From assembly GCA_944341895.1 (NCBI GenBank), contig CALVMB010000061.1, forward strand, positions 1 through 60,764: a stretch of DNA of 60,764 bases. The letters run 5' to 3'. Under the pieces are notes generated by a model. That model had not been told where the DNA came from. It ran no database searches and worked only from the letters and a program-made list of their open reading frames with translations. This DNA comes from an uncultured Clostridia bacterium. Its GTDB lineage: Bacteria; Bacillota; Clostridia; Christensenellales; Borkfalkiaceae. The position numbers and the translations under genes were made by a program. Below are positions 53,013-60,764 of the stretch, in pieces (the stretch's first letter is position 1; every line of letters starts with the position of its first letter).

Positions 53013-54020
53013 ATGAAAAAATTTCTTGCGGCAATTTTATGCGCCCTCTTCGCGCTCGTGCCCTTTACGGCATGCGCGGGCGGCGGAGAGGGCACGACGC
53101 GCGTGCGCGTCAACGAAGTCACGCACTCGGTGTTCTATGCACCGATGTACGTGGCAGACGCGCTCGGCTATTTTGAGGAAGAAGGCATCGAGATCGAACT
53201 GACCAACGGCGGCGGCGCCGACAACGTGATGGCGGCGGTGCTTTCGAACAACGCGGACATCGGGTTCTGCGGGCCCGAAGCGGCGCTGTATGTGCTGATC
53301 GGCGGCTCGGACAACGTACCGAAAGTGTTCGGGCAACTGACCAAGCGCGACGGATCGTTCCTCGTCTCGCGCGTGGATGAGGCGGACACCTTTACCTGGG
53401 AATCGCTCGAAGGGAAGGAGATCCTCGCAGGGCGCAAGGGCGGCGTGCCCGCGATGACGTTCGAATACATGCTCAACGAGCACGGCCTGTTCGACGGACA
53501 GAACGTGACCATGAACTACGACATCAATTTCGACTATATGACCGCGGCGTTCGAATCGGGCACCGCCGATTACTGCACCATGTTCGAGCCCGTCGCCTCC
53601 GACTACGAAAAGGCAGGCAAGGGCTTTGTGGTCGCGTCCGTGGGCGAAGGTTCGGGCGAAGTGCCCTACACCTGCTACATCGCGCGCCAATCGTACATCG
53701 ACAAAAACGAGGACATCGTCAAAGGCTTCCTGCGCGCCGTCATGCGCGGCATCGCCGCCGTGAACGGGACTTCGAGCGCAGAGACCGCCGAGATCCTCGC
53801 CCCCTACTTTGACGGCACCGACGTTTCCGCGTTGCAGACTTCGCTGGACAGTTATAAAGCCATCGACGCATGGCAGAGCGACATGACCATGACCGAGGCG
53901 GCGTTCACGCGGCTGCAGGACATCATCGACAACGCGGGAGAACTGGAACGCAGGGTCGCTTTTTCCGACCTGGTGAACACGAGTTACTCTTCCGCCATTT
54001 ATCGGGAACTCAACGCATAG
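53013..54020 (+). CDS. NMT1/SsuA-type substrate-binding lipoprotein
   Basis: 335 residues; lipobox FTAC near residue 21. The NMT1/SsuA/TauA pattern is clear: [59 protein letters not shown], then [22 protein letters not shown] and [18 protein letters not shown]. Relatives import sulfonates, nitrate, thiamine pyrimidine precursors or aromatic acids. The ligand is not determinable here. First gene of a three-gene importer; GGAG precedes ATG. Confidence 0.88.
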   Translation: MKKFLAAILCALFALVPFTACAGGGEGTTRVRVNEVTHSVFYAPMYVADALGYFEEEGIEIELTNGGGADNVMAAVLSNNADIGFCGPEAALYVLIGGSDNVPKVFGQLTKRDGSFLVSRVDEADTFTWESLEGKEILAGRKGGVPAMTFEYMLNEHGLFDGQNVTMNYDINFDYMTAAFESGTADYCTMFEPVASDYEKAGKGFVVASVGEGSGEVPYTCYIARQSYIDKNEDIVKGFLRAVMRGIAAVNGTSSAETAEILAPYFDGTDVSALQTSLDSYKAIDAWQSDMTMTEAAFTRLQDIIDNAGELERRVAFSDLVNTSYSSAIYRELNA

Positions 54021-54053
54021 CAGCCGCACGGCGGCATCTACCGAGGAATCACC

Positions 54054-54824
54054 ATGAACGAACAAACGGAAAAAACCGTCCTCGAATTCGACGACGTGTC
54101 CCTGACCTACCACACCGAAAAGGGCGAAACGCTCGCCGCCTCGCACCTGCAATTTGCGGTGCGCGAAGGCGAGTTCATCGCCGTCATCGGCCCGTCCGGG
54201 TGCGGCAAGACGACGCTGCTCTCCCTTTCGGCGGGACTGCTCTCCCCCTCGGCGGGCGAAGTGCGCCTGTACGGCAAGCCTGTGGAACGCGGAAACGCAC
54301 ACATCGGCTATATGCTGCAAAAAGACGAACTCTTCCCCTGGCGCACAGTGGAAGCGAACATCACCCTGCCGCTGGAGATCCGCAAATGCAACACGCCCGC
54401 GCGGCGCGCCGCGGCGCGGGCTCTCGCCGAAAAGTACGGGCTGGGCGGATTTTTGAAGCACTATCCCGACCAACTTTCGGGCGGGATGCGCCAGCGCGCT
54501 GCGCTCATCCGCACGCTGGCGGCAGACCCGCGCATGCTGCTGCTCGACGAACCCTTTTCCGCGCTCGATTACCAGACCCGCCTCAACGTGTGCGACGACG
54601 TGTACGAGATCATCCGCCAGGAACACAAGACGGCGATGCTCGTCACGCACGACATCAGCGAGGCGATCTCCGTTGCCGACCGCGTGTTCGTGCTCAGCGC
54701 CCGCCCCGCACGGGTGGTGGCGGCGCACGAGATCGGGTTCGGGGAGATGAAGCCGCTCGAGAGGCGCAAAGACGCCCGCTTTTCGGCGTGGTTCGACAGA
54801 CTCTGGAAGGAACTGAACTTATGA
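54054..54824 (+). CDS. ABC transporter ATP-binding protein (SsuB/TauB type)
   Basis: 256 residues. Walker A IGPSGCGKTT, Q-loop MLQKDELFPW, signature LSGGMRQRAAL, Walker B MLLLDEPFSALD, and H-loop VTHDISEAI. The FPW after the Q-loop is typical of the nitrate/sulfonate/taurine group. Starts 33 bp after the binding protein (CGAGGAATCACC upstream) and overlaps the permease by 4 bp. Confidence 0.95.
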   Translation: MNEQTEKTVLEFDDVSLTYHTEKGETLAASHLQFAVREGEFIAVIGPSGCGKTTLLSLSAGLLSPSAGEVRLYGKPVERGNAHIGYMLQKDELFPWRTVEANITLPLEIRKCNTPARRAAARALAEKYGLGGFLKHYPDQLSGGMRQRAALIRTLAADPRMLLLDEPFSALDYQTRLNVCDDVYEIIRQEHKTAMLVTHDISEAISVADRVFVLSARPARVVAAHEIGFGEMKPLERRKDARFSAWFDRLWKELNL

Positions 54825-55624
54825 AGACGCAATCAAATTGTTCTTTGGAGCACAGCCTGTTCCTGCGCAGACGGCGGCGGGAAAGCATCGTCGTGCAGTT
54901 GGCGCGCTTCGGGCTGCTCATCGCCGTGCTCGGCATCTGGGAACTGATCGCGGGGCTGAAACTGGTCGACCCGTTCATCATCAGTTCGCCCTCGCGCATC
55001 GCGGTGCAGATCGGAAAACTTGCCGCGGACGGATCGCTGTTTTACCATATCGGCGTCACCCTCTGGGAGACCGTCGCGGGCTTTGTCATCGCCGTCGTGC
55101 TCGGCACGGGCATCGCGCTCGCGCTGTGGTGGAGCGAACGGGCGAGGCGCATCCTCGAACCGTACATCGTCGTGCTCAACAGCCTGCCCAAGATCGCGCT
55201 CGGGCCCGTCATCATCATCTGGTTCGGCACGGGCTCGTCCGCCATCGTGTTCATGACCGTCCTGGTCGGCATCATCGTCGCCATCCTGCACATGCTGGGC
55301 GGATTCATGGCGACGGACGCAAACAAGATCCTGCTGTTGCAGTCCATGGGCGCAAGCAAGGTACAGATGCTGCGCAAACTCGTTCTGCCCTCCGCCCTGC
55401 CGCAGTTCGTCGGCATGCTGAAAATCTGCGTGGGCATGGCGTGGATCGGCTCCATCATGGGCGAATACATCGTATCCAAGGCGGGGCTGGGATATCTCAT
55501 CGTCTACGGCGGGCAGGTTTTCAAATTAGACCTCGTGATGGCGGCGACGGTGATCCTGTGCGCGCTCGCGGGGGCGATGTACGCGCTGGTCGCGCTCGCC
55601 GAGCGCATCCTGACCAAGAAGTGA
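54821..55624 (+). CDS. ABC transporter permease (SsuC/TauC type)
   Basis: 267 residues from ATG 54821, which overlaps the ATPase stop (ATGA). Six membrane helices (LLIAVLGIWELIAGLKL at the start; LWETVAGFVIAVVLGTGIAL) and an EAA-like loop (QSMGASKVQMLRKLVLPSALP). Completes the importer. Its last about 99 bp overlap the 3' end of the convergent YkvI-like gene. Confidence 0.92.
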   Translation: MKTQSNCSLEHSLFLRRRRRESIVVQLARFGLLIAVLGIWELIAGLKLVDPFIISSPSRIAVQIGKLAADGSLFYHIGVTLWETVAGFVIAVVLGTGIALALWWSERARRILEPYIVVLNSLPKIALGPVIIIWFGTGSSAIVFMTVLVGIIVAILHMLGGFMATDANKILLLQSMGASKVQMLRKLVLPSALPQFVGMLKICVGMAWIGSIMGEYIVSKAGLGYLIVYGGQVFKLDLVMAATVILCALAGAMYALVALAERILTKK

Positions 55625-56620
55625 ACGCCCGCCCCGTGCGGCGAGCACCGCAAAAAAGCACAATCCCGCCCCGCCCATGACGGGGTACAGCCAGCGGACG
55701 ATGCCGCGCAGTCCGCACAGCGAGAGAACAAACGCCGCGGCAAGCAGCAGGGCGCGCCACACCGTGGCGCGCTTTTTGCCTTCCATGGCGGTATACAGCG
55801 GATAATAGGAAGAAAACAGCGTGGTCAGGATTCCGCAGACGCTGACAGCGGCAAACGCCCTGCCGAACGCCGCCGTCCTGCCCACTGCGTACAAAAACGG
55901 CATCTGCGCCGACAGCGCCCCCGCACCCTCGCATACGACGCACGCGAGCACCGCAGCGGCACAAAAGCCGATGAGCGCGCCCGCACAGACGCACCCCGCG
56001 CCGCCCTTTCCGCCCGCCGCGCCCGCATCGCAGACGACTGGCGCGGCGAGAAATGCGTTCATGCACACATATAACAGCGTGCAAAAGAGCGCCTCGAACG
56101 GCCGAGGCGGACATTCCGACAGGCGCACGTCGCCCAGCGCGCCCGCGCAGGCGGACAAAAAGAGCAGGATGACGGGCACGAGGGCGAGATTGACAAAATA
56201 CAGCCCTTTTACGCCGCGGCTGGAAAGAAAAAACAGCGGCGGCAAGACGGCGAGCGCCGCGACGGGAAACACGGTGCCGACGCCGAACCCCTCGCCCAGC
56301 GCGGCGTCCAGCCCCGCCAGCATGCTCGCGCACAGCACGAGCGAACAGCCGTACACGAACAAACGCACGGCGGGCGCCGCCCTGCCGAACAGGGCGGCCA
56401 GCATGCCGTCATACCCGCCGTGTTTTGCCCCCAGCGAAAACAGCGCGTAAAAACAGAGCGCAAACAGCAGAGCCGCGACGGCGAGACAGGGCAAAAACCC
56501 GACGGCGGGGAAAAAGCGTACCAGTTCGGCGCCGGAAATGAACCCCGCCCCCACCACCGTGCCGACGAGCATCGCCGCAAACCTGACCTGCGCGAACGCG
56601 GATCGAAATTTCGTCTTCAT
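55526..56620 (-). CDS. YkvI-like multi-pass membrane protein
   Basis: 364 codons, about ten hydrophobic segments. It begins FAAMLVGTVVGAGFISGAEL, the opening of YkvI-family proteins (related to amino-acid/branched transporters), and has GGYDGMLAALFG and SSYYPLYTAMEG. The last about 34 residues (ALGERDQRVHRPRERAQDH and so on) are hydrophilic and lie wholly over the ABC permease gene. They read like antisense, so the natural stop may have been lost. Substrate unknown. SD weak. Confidence 0.7.
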   Translation of the reverse strand: MKTKFRSAFAQVRFAAMLVGTVVGAGFISGAELVRFFPAVGFLPCLAVAALLFALCFYALFSLGAKHGGYDGMLAALFGRAAPAVRLFVYGCSLVLCASMLAGLDAALGEGFGVGTVFPVAALAVLPPLFFLSSRGVKGLYFVNLALVPVILLFLSACAGALGDVRLSECPPRPFEALFCTLLYVCMNAFLAAPVVCDAGAAGGKGGAGCVCAGALIGFCAAAVLACVVCEGAGALSAQMPFLYAVGRTAAFGRAFAAVSVCGILTTLFSSYYPLYTAMEGKKRATVWRALLLAAAFVLSLCGLRGIVRWLYPVMGGAGLCFFAVLAARGGRSLLGQDALGERDQRVHRPRERAQDHRRRHHEV

Positions 56621-56676
56621 CGCCTGTATTGTATGCGCAAACCTGCCCGTTCAGCACCCGCAGCGCGCGCAAAGAT

Positions 56677-56722
56677 AAAAAAGGCGCAGAAAGGCCCGCC
56701 CCTTCGCATGGAGGGACGGGCT
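56677..56722 (-). terminator. stem-loop after the hydrogenase gene
   Basis: CCCGTCCCT/AGGGGCGGG with an 8-nt loop, then CCTTTCTGCGCCTTTTTT on the minus strand. Confidence 0.5.
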
Positions 56723-56765
56723 GCGCATACAGGAGACCTGTCTTAAAAGCCGACCTTGCCAAAGA

Positions 56766-58277
56766 TCAATCCAACTGCACCTCTTCCAGTTCCTTGGGCG
56801 GGACCTGCTGTGCGGAACTGTCCACCGTCTTTTTGACGAGGGCGGTCGCCTTGTTGATGGGGATATTGGTGCCCGCGCCCGCGACGCAACCGCCTGGACA
56901 GCCCATGCCCTCGATGAGCGCGCCGTTGAGTTTGCCCATCTTGGCAAGAAGCAGGATCTTGCGGCAGTCTTCCAGCCCCTCGACGTGCTGGATATTGACC
57001 TCGGTGCCCGGATAGTACGCCGCGATGCACTTTTCGATGGCACCCGCAACGCCGCCCGCGCAGGCGTAGCCGCGCCCCGCGCCCGTGGCGTCGTTCATTT
57101 CCACCGTCTTGTCAAAGGTCTCGAAATCGATGCCCTTTGCCTCGAAGATGGCGGACAATTCCTCAAACGTGATGACGAAATCGACGTCGCTGCGGATGGT
57201 GCGGCGGGATGCTTCCAGTTTTTTTGCCGCGCACGGGCCGATGAACACGACGCGGTGGTCGGGGTACTTTTTCTTGATGGTGCGCGCGGTGGCGACCATG
57301 GGCGTGAGCGTGCGCGAGATCTTATCCGCCGATTCGGGGAAATAGCGCTTGATGAGCATTGCCCAGGCGGGGCAGCAGGAAGTGAGCATGAACGGAAGTT
57401 TGCCCTCTTTCACTTCGGCGGCGTAATGATGCGCCTCGATGGCGGCGCCCATGTCCGCCCCGAGCGCGACCTCGAACACCTCTTTAAATCCCAATTCCAG
57501 GAGCGCGGCCTTGACCTTGCCGGGCGTGGCCTTATCGCCGAACTGCCCCAGATAGGCGGGCGCGACCTCGGCGATGATCTTGTCGCCGCGGCGCAGGGCG
57601 CGGATGAGTTGGAAAAACTGCGACTTGTCGGCTATAGCGCCGAACGGGCAGTTGACCATGCACATGCCGCAGGAAACGCACTTGTCCGGATTGATCTTTG
57701 CCCTGCCAAGATCGTCCGATTCGATGGCCTTGACGCCGCACGCCTCGGCGCACGGGCGGGTGTGATGGGCAATCGCGTCGTACGGGCAAGCAGCCTTGCA
57801 CTTGCCGCATTTGATGCACTTCGCCTGATCAATGACCGATTTCCCGTTCACGATGGAAACGGCGCCCTTGGGACAGACCGTCGTGCAAGGATGCGCCACA
57901 CAGCCGCGGCAGTTATCCGTAACTTTATACAGATTGGGCGCACACGCCGCGCACGCCGAAGGAATGACCTGCATGAGCGGCGGCTCATAATATTTGTCGG
58001 CGATGTCGCTCTCGCGCAGACCACTGGTAATGTGCACGGGCACGTCTTCGGGGCGCAGGGACAGCCCCATGGAAAGGCGGACGCGCTCCGAGCAGATGGC
58101 GCGCTCGCGCCAGATGCTCTCGCGGTACAGCGGTTTATCGCCCGGCGTGATCTTGTACGGGATCGCCTCGATGGCGTCTTTGAGTTCGCTCTTTTCCGTT
58201 TCGAAGGCGACGCGCGCCATCTCCACGAACACCTGCCTGCGCAGTTTTTTCAGCGGAGTCAACAGTCCTCGTTCCAT
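56766..58277 (-). CDS. group B monomeric [FeFe]-hydrogenase
   Basis: 503 residues. An N-terminal region of about 130 residues, then Cys-rich 4Fe-4S sites (DNCRGCVAHPC, CIKCGKCKAACPYDAI, CVSCGMCMVNCPFGAI). The H-cluster motifs are MLTSCCPAWAMLIK, VFIGPCAAKKLEA, and EGMGCPGGCVAGAG. The TSCCPAW form and the layout match the group B enzymes of Clostridia, thought to balance ferredoxin with H2. Maturases HydEFG are not in the window. GGAGATACT precedes ATG 58277. Confidence 0.9.
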   Translation of the reverse strand: MERGLLTPLKKLRRQVFVEMARVAFETEKSELKDAIEAIPYKITPGDKPLYRESIWRERAICSERVRLSMGLSLRPEDVPVHITSGLRESDIADKYYEPPLMQVIPSACAACAPNLYKVTDNCRGCVAHPCTTVCPKGAVSIVNGKSVIDQAKCIKCGKCKAACPYDAIAHHTRPCAEACGVKAIESDDLGRAKINPDKCVSCGMCMVNCPFGAIADKSQFFQLIRALRRGDKIIAEVAPAYLGQFGDKATPGKVKAALLELGFKEVFEVALGADMGAAIEAHHYAAEVKEGKLPFMLTSCCPAWAMLIKRYFPESADKISRTLTPMVATARTIKKKYPDHRVVFIGPCAAKKLEASRRTIRSDVDFVITFEELSAIFEAKGIDFETFDKTVEMNDATGAGRGYACAGGVAGAIEKCIAAYYPGTEVNIQHVEGLEDCRKILLLAKMGKLNGALIEGMGCPGGCVAGAGTNIPINKATALVKKTVDSSAQQVPPKELEEVQLD

Positions 58278-58300
58278 AGTATCTCCAAAGATTTTTTTGC

Positions 58301-58330
58301 ATTGTAACCCATTGCGGGGCGATTTGTCAA
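58301..58330 (-). promoter_or_regulatory. hydrogenase promoter overlapping the malQ stop
   Basis: TTGACA-18 bp-TACAAT on the minus strand. The TGA stop of malQ (58329-58327) is part of the -35 hexamer. Confidence 0.7.
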
Positions 58331-59862
58331 CGATCCGAACACAGCCTGCCGAAGCGTTCCAGCACCGCGCGCAGTTGCTGTGCGATCTGCGCCGAAGGGA
58401 TGCGCGTCAGACGGAACTGCCAGTTGCCCTCCGAAGTCGCGGGCGTGTTCATGCGCGCCTCGCTTCCCAGAAGCAAGAGATCCTGCACGGGCAGCACCGC
58501 CAGCGCAGCGCGCGACGACCACGCGAGCATACACACCGCCTCGGCGCCGCTCGCGGCTCCCGAAACGCGCATGCGGATGCCTGCCTTTTTGAGTTCCGCG
58601 CGGATACGCGCGAGGGTGGCGCCGCATTCCCACGCGGGGAGCGACCGCAGATAGCCGACCATGGTGTCGTTGTCGTGCGTGCCCGTATAGCAGACGCTGT
58701 TTTCGGGGATGTTCGCGGGCAGATAGTCGTTTTCGGGATTGCCGTCGAAGGCGAATTGCAGTACCTTCATGCCCGGATAGCCCGTTCGGCGGATGAGCCG
58801 AAGCACCCCCGAATCCAGCGTTCCGAGATCTTCGGCAATAAAATGAAGGTCGCCCAGCACATTTTTTGCCGCCTCGAACAGCGCGATGCCCGGGCCGCGT
58901 TTCCACTTGCCCTGCACCGCCGTTTCGGCGGAAGCATCGATCTCGAAATACCGATCAAAGCCGCGGAAATGGTCGATGCGCACCACGTCGTACAGTTTGA
59001 ACGCGCGGCGGATGCGCTCGATCCACCAGGAAAAGCCCTGTTCTTCGTGTTTCTTCCAATCGTAGACGGGATTGCCCCACAACTGCCCCGTCGCCGAAAA
59101 ATAATCGGGCGGAACGCCTGCGACCTTGCGGCGGGTGAGGTTCTTATTCAGTTTGAACAAAGACGGGTTTGCCCATACATCCGCCGAATCGTACGCCACG
59201 TACAGAGGGATATCCCCCACGATGCGCACGCCGCGCTCGTTGGCGTACGCCTTGAGAGCCTGCCACTGGCGGCGGAAAATAAACTGCACAAACAGCCAGA
59301 AGCGATACTCGCGCAGGTTGGCGGGATCGGAAAAGAACTTGTCCAGCGCCTGCGGATCGCGCAGGCGGAGCGGCTTTTCCCAGCGATCAAAACTTGCCGA
59401 GCCGCGCGCTTTTTTGATCGCCATGTACTGCGCATAATCGCAGAACTCACCCTCGCGCTCGAAAGCCGCAAACGATTCGTTCGCACAGTCGAACCGCGAA
59501 AATGCCTTTCGCAGAACGGCGTATTTCCGCTCATACAAAAATCCGTAATCGATGCGCCCGCCCGCATGGCGGCAGGCGGAAAGTTCGCGCTTTTTTAAGA
59601 GGCCGTCCGCGACGAGCGTTTCCAGGTCGATGAAGTACGGGTTTCCCGACGCGCCGTATTCAGACTGATAGGGCGAATCGCCGTACCCCGTCTGCACGAG
59701 CGGGAGAACCTGCCAATACCGCACCCCCGCGGCGCAAAGAAAATCGACGAAGCGGCGCGCTTCTTCTCCCATCGTGCCGATGCCGTACCGACCGGGCAAA
59801 GACGCGATATGCAGCAAGATCCCCGCCGTACGTTCGCGCGAAATGCCTGTTTTCTGTATCAT
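58327..59862 (-). CDS. malQ: 4-alpha-glucanotransferase (amylomaltase)
   Basis: 511 residues from ATG 59862 (GAGG 8 nt upstream; in-frame GTG 59871 is inside the SD). GH77 features: GILLHIASLPGRYGIGTMG, WQVLPLVQTGYGDSPYQS, VGDIPLYVAYDSADVWAN, the nucleophile Asp in VRIDHFRGFDRY, the acid/base Glu in FIAEDLGTLDSGV, and CYTGTHDNDTMVGYL. Disproportionates malto-oligosaccharides. Own promoter; no maltose genes adjacent. Confidence 0.95.
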   Translation of the reverse strand: MIQKTGISRERTAGILLHIASLPGRYGIGTMGEEARRFVDFLCAAGVRYWQVLPLVQTGYGDSPYQSEYGASGNPYFIDLETLVADGLLKKRELSACRHAGGRIDYGFLYERKYAVLRKAFSRFDCANESFAAFEREGEFCDYAQYMAIKKARGSASFDRWEKPLRLRDPQALDKFFSDPANLREYRFWLFVQFIFRRQWQALKAYANERGVRIVGDIPLYVAYDSADVWANPSLFKLNKNLTRRKVAGVPPDYFSATGQLWGNPVYDWKKHEEQGFSWWIERIRRAFKLYDVVRIDHFRGFDRYFEIDASAETAVQGKWKRGPGIALFEAAKNVLGDLHFIAEDLGTLDSGVLRLIRRTGYPGMKVLQFAFDGNPENDYLPANIPENSVCYTGTHDNDTMVGYLRSLPAWECGATLARIRAELKKAGIRMRVSGAASGAEAVCMLAWSSRAALAVLPVQDLLLLGSEARMNTPATSEGNWQFRLTRIPSAQIAQQLRAVLERFGRLCSDR

Positions 59863-59897
59863 GCGCAACACCTCTGTTCATTCAGACTTTCTTCTCT

Positions 59898-59925
59898 ATT
59901 TTATCACATTTTTTTGCATTTTCAA
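59898..59925 (-). promoter_or_regulatory. promoter of malQ
   Basis: TTGAAA-16 bp-TAAAAT on the minus strand, about 35 bp before ATG 59862. Confidence 0.65.
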
Positions 59926-60080
59926 GCCGTTTTCAATATTCGACGGCAGATCGGGCGCATTTTTCCCGAAAACCACGCAAAGCGCGCCCGCCGCGCAGCG
60001 TACCCTGCACTGCGCCGCGGCGCGTCCGTCGGCGCGGCGGCACGCGGCTAAAAAATTTTTGCGAAACCGCGAAAAAACGG

Positions 60081-60108
60081 TTGCTTTTTCCGTCAGATAT
60101 GGTATAAT
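60081..60108 (+). promoter_or_regulatory. promoter of tRNA-Thr
   Basis: TTGCTT-16 bp-TATAAT, about 50 bp before the mature tRNA 5' end. Confidence 0.65.
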
Positions 60109-60157
60109 AAATAGGCTTTCCTGCGTTGGCGGAAGGCGCTGAATTTGTTTTTATCCC

Positions 60158-60233
60158 GCTACTGTGGCTCAGTCGGTAGAGCAGCTGATTCGTAATCAGC
60201 AGGTCGCCGGTTCAAGTCCGGCCAGTAGCTCCA
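60158..60233 (+). tRNA. tRNA-Thr (anticodon CGU), CCA encoded
   Basis: Acceptor GCTACTG/CAGTAGC, anticodon stem GCTGA/TCAGC with loop TTCGTAA, T arm GCCGG/CCGGC with loop TTCAAGT, discriminator T, CCA encoded. A perfect cloverleaf. The first terminator hairpin follows at once and is the first unit of the 146-bp repeat array. Confidence 0.97.
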
Positions 60234-60764
60234 CGCAAGCCCCCGAACAAACTTCGGGGGCGTTTGCTTTGGCTACTGCCCGTACTGCCGAAATGACGTG
60301 ACGCGATCGCGCTTGCAGCGATCAATCGCTATTCCGTCGCGGCTGACGCCGCTCCTTACAAGTCCGGCCAGTAGCTCCACGCAAGCCCCCGAACGAACTT
60401 CGGGGGCGTTTGCTTTGGCTACTGCCCGTACTGCCGAAATGACGTGACGCGATCGCGCTTTCAGCGAACGATCGCTGTTCCGTCGCGGCTGACGCCGCTC
60501 CTTACAAGTCCGGCCAGTAGCTCCACGCAAGCCCCCGAACAAACTTCGGGGGCGTTTGCTTTGGCTACTGCCCGTACTGCCGAAATGACGTGACGCGATC
60601 GCGCTTGCAGCGATCAATCGCTATTCCGTCGCGGCTGACGCCGCTCCTTACAAGTCCGGCCAGTAGCTCCACGCAAGCCCCCGAACGAACTTCGGGGGCG
60701 TTTGCTTTGGCTACTGCCCGTACTGCCGAAATGACGTGACGCGATCGCGCTTTCAGCGAACGAT
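60216..60764 (+). repeat. 146-bp tandem repeat derived from the tRNA-Thr 3' end, A-B-A-B order
   Basis: The motif GTCCGGCCAGTAGCTCCACG recurs at 60216, 60362, 60508 and 60654, a period of exactly 146 bp; the fourth copy runs off the window. Each unit begins with the last 18 nt of the tRNA (part of the T stem, acceptor strand and CCA). It continues with a terminator hairpin (GCCCCCGAA/TTCGGGGGC) and then a GC-rich segment containing GCGATCGC. Units 1 and 3 share variants (CAAAC in the loop, GCTTGCAGCGATCAATC), units 2 and 4 share others (CGAAC, GCTTTCAGCGAACGATC). So a 292-bp A-B dimer was duplicated. No protein gene is present. Confidence 0.95.

Noticed and set aside
60273-60617. 114-codon minus-strand frame through the tRNA-derived repeats
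   Set aside because: The 146-bp period is not a multiple of three, so each unit is read in a different frame. There is no SD and the content is Arg- and Ser-rich.

Overview
The window looks like about 60.8 kb of chromosome from a strictly anaerobic member of the Bacillota (class Clostridia; genus not resolvable). The reasons are Shine-Dalgarno motifs of the AGGAGG type, Gram-positive lipoprotein boxes, a secG-rnr-smpB-ssrA cluster beside pgk-tpiA-gpmI, class II galT, and a group B [FeFe]-hydrogenase. Several genes are interrupted by junctions or single-base indels. The sequence may therefore be a draft or metagenomic assembly, or a genome with many rearrangements.

Layout. (1) 1-10.57 kb: early and replication region of a tailed-phage prophage, one long minus-strand operon of about 21 genes with mostly 1-8 bp start/stop overlaps. 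It holds a small CopG-like protein, an XRE regulator, a recombination set (PD-(D/E)XK exonuclease, annealing protein, NinB-HNH fusion), SSB, a DnaD-like initiator, a DnaC-type loader, a circularly permuted cytosine methyltransferase interrupted at a 10-G tract, a two-domain clamp-like protein, small zinc proteins, an ArpU/sigma-like late regulator and a tRNA-Gln. (2) 10.57-16.6 kb: a CBM11-like fragment abutting a truncated YitT; then DppA-type aminopeptidase, Gfo/Idh/MocA oxidoreductase and SGNH hydrolase; then a scar of truncated genes from mobile DNA. (3) 16.6-34.25 kb: a glycan-utilisation locus. Read in the direction of transcription it runs SBP, two CUT1 permeases, two large glycan-binding or hydrolase lipoproteins, two DUF4838 proteins, an N-acetylhexosamine kinase, a CBM9-GalT fusion, broken galT, galE, ROK kinase (two frameshifts), PIG-L deacetylase and nagB, with a divergent ArsR-type regulator at its head. 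From about 21.2 to 34.25 kb the DNA is visibly AT-richer than on either side, and that change falls inside the CBM9-GalT fusion ORF. (4) 34.6-47.1 kb: core genes (ssrA, metA, metY, smpB, rnr, secG, gpmI, two small XRE regulators, tpiA, pgk, trmL). (5) 47.2-60 kb: a BspA/InlB-repeat surface lipoprotein, valS, an NMT1-type ABC importer, a YkvI-like membrane protein, group B hydrogenase and malQ. (6) 60.16 kb to the end: tRNA-Thr followed by a 146-bp tandem repeat in an A-B-A-B arrangement that runs off the window.

How it fits together. The glycan locus would bind and hydrolyse an extracellular N-acetylhexosamine- and galactose-containing glycan, import the products through a transporter lacking its own ATPase, phosphorylate the amino sugar (NahK-like), interconvert UDP-sugars (GalT/GalE), and send amino sugar to glycolysis by deacetylation and NagB. 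As sequenced, galT and the ROK gene are broken. The clearest unusual items are the permuted, possibly phase-variable phage methyltransferase, the two-domain clamp-like fusion protein, the glycan locus with paired DUF4838 proteins next to ssrA, and the tRNA-derived A-B-A-B repeat array.
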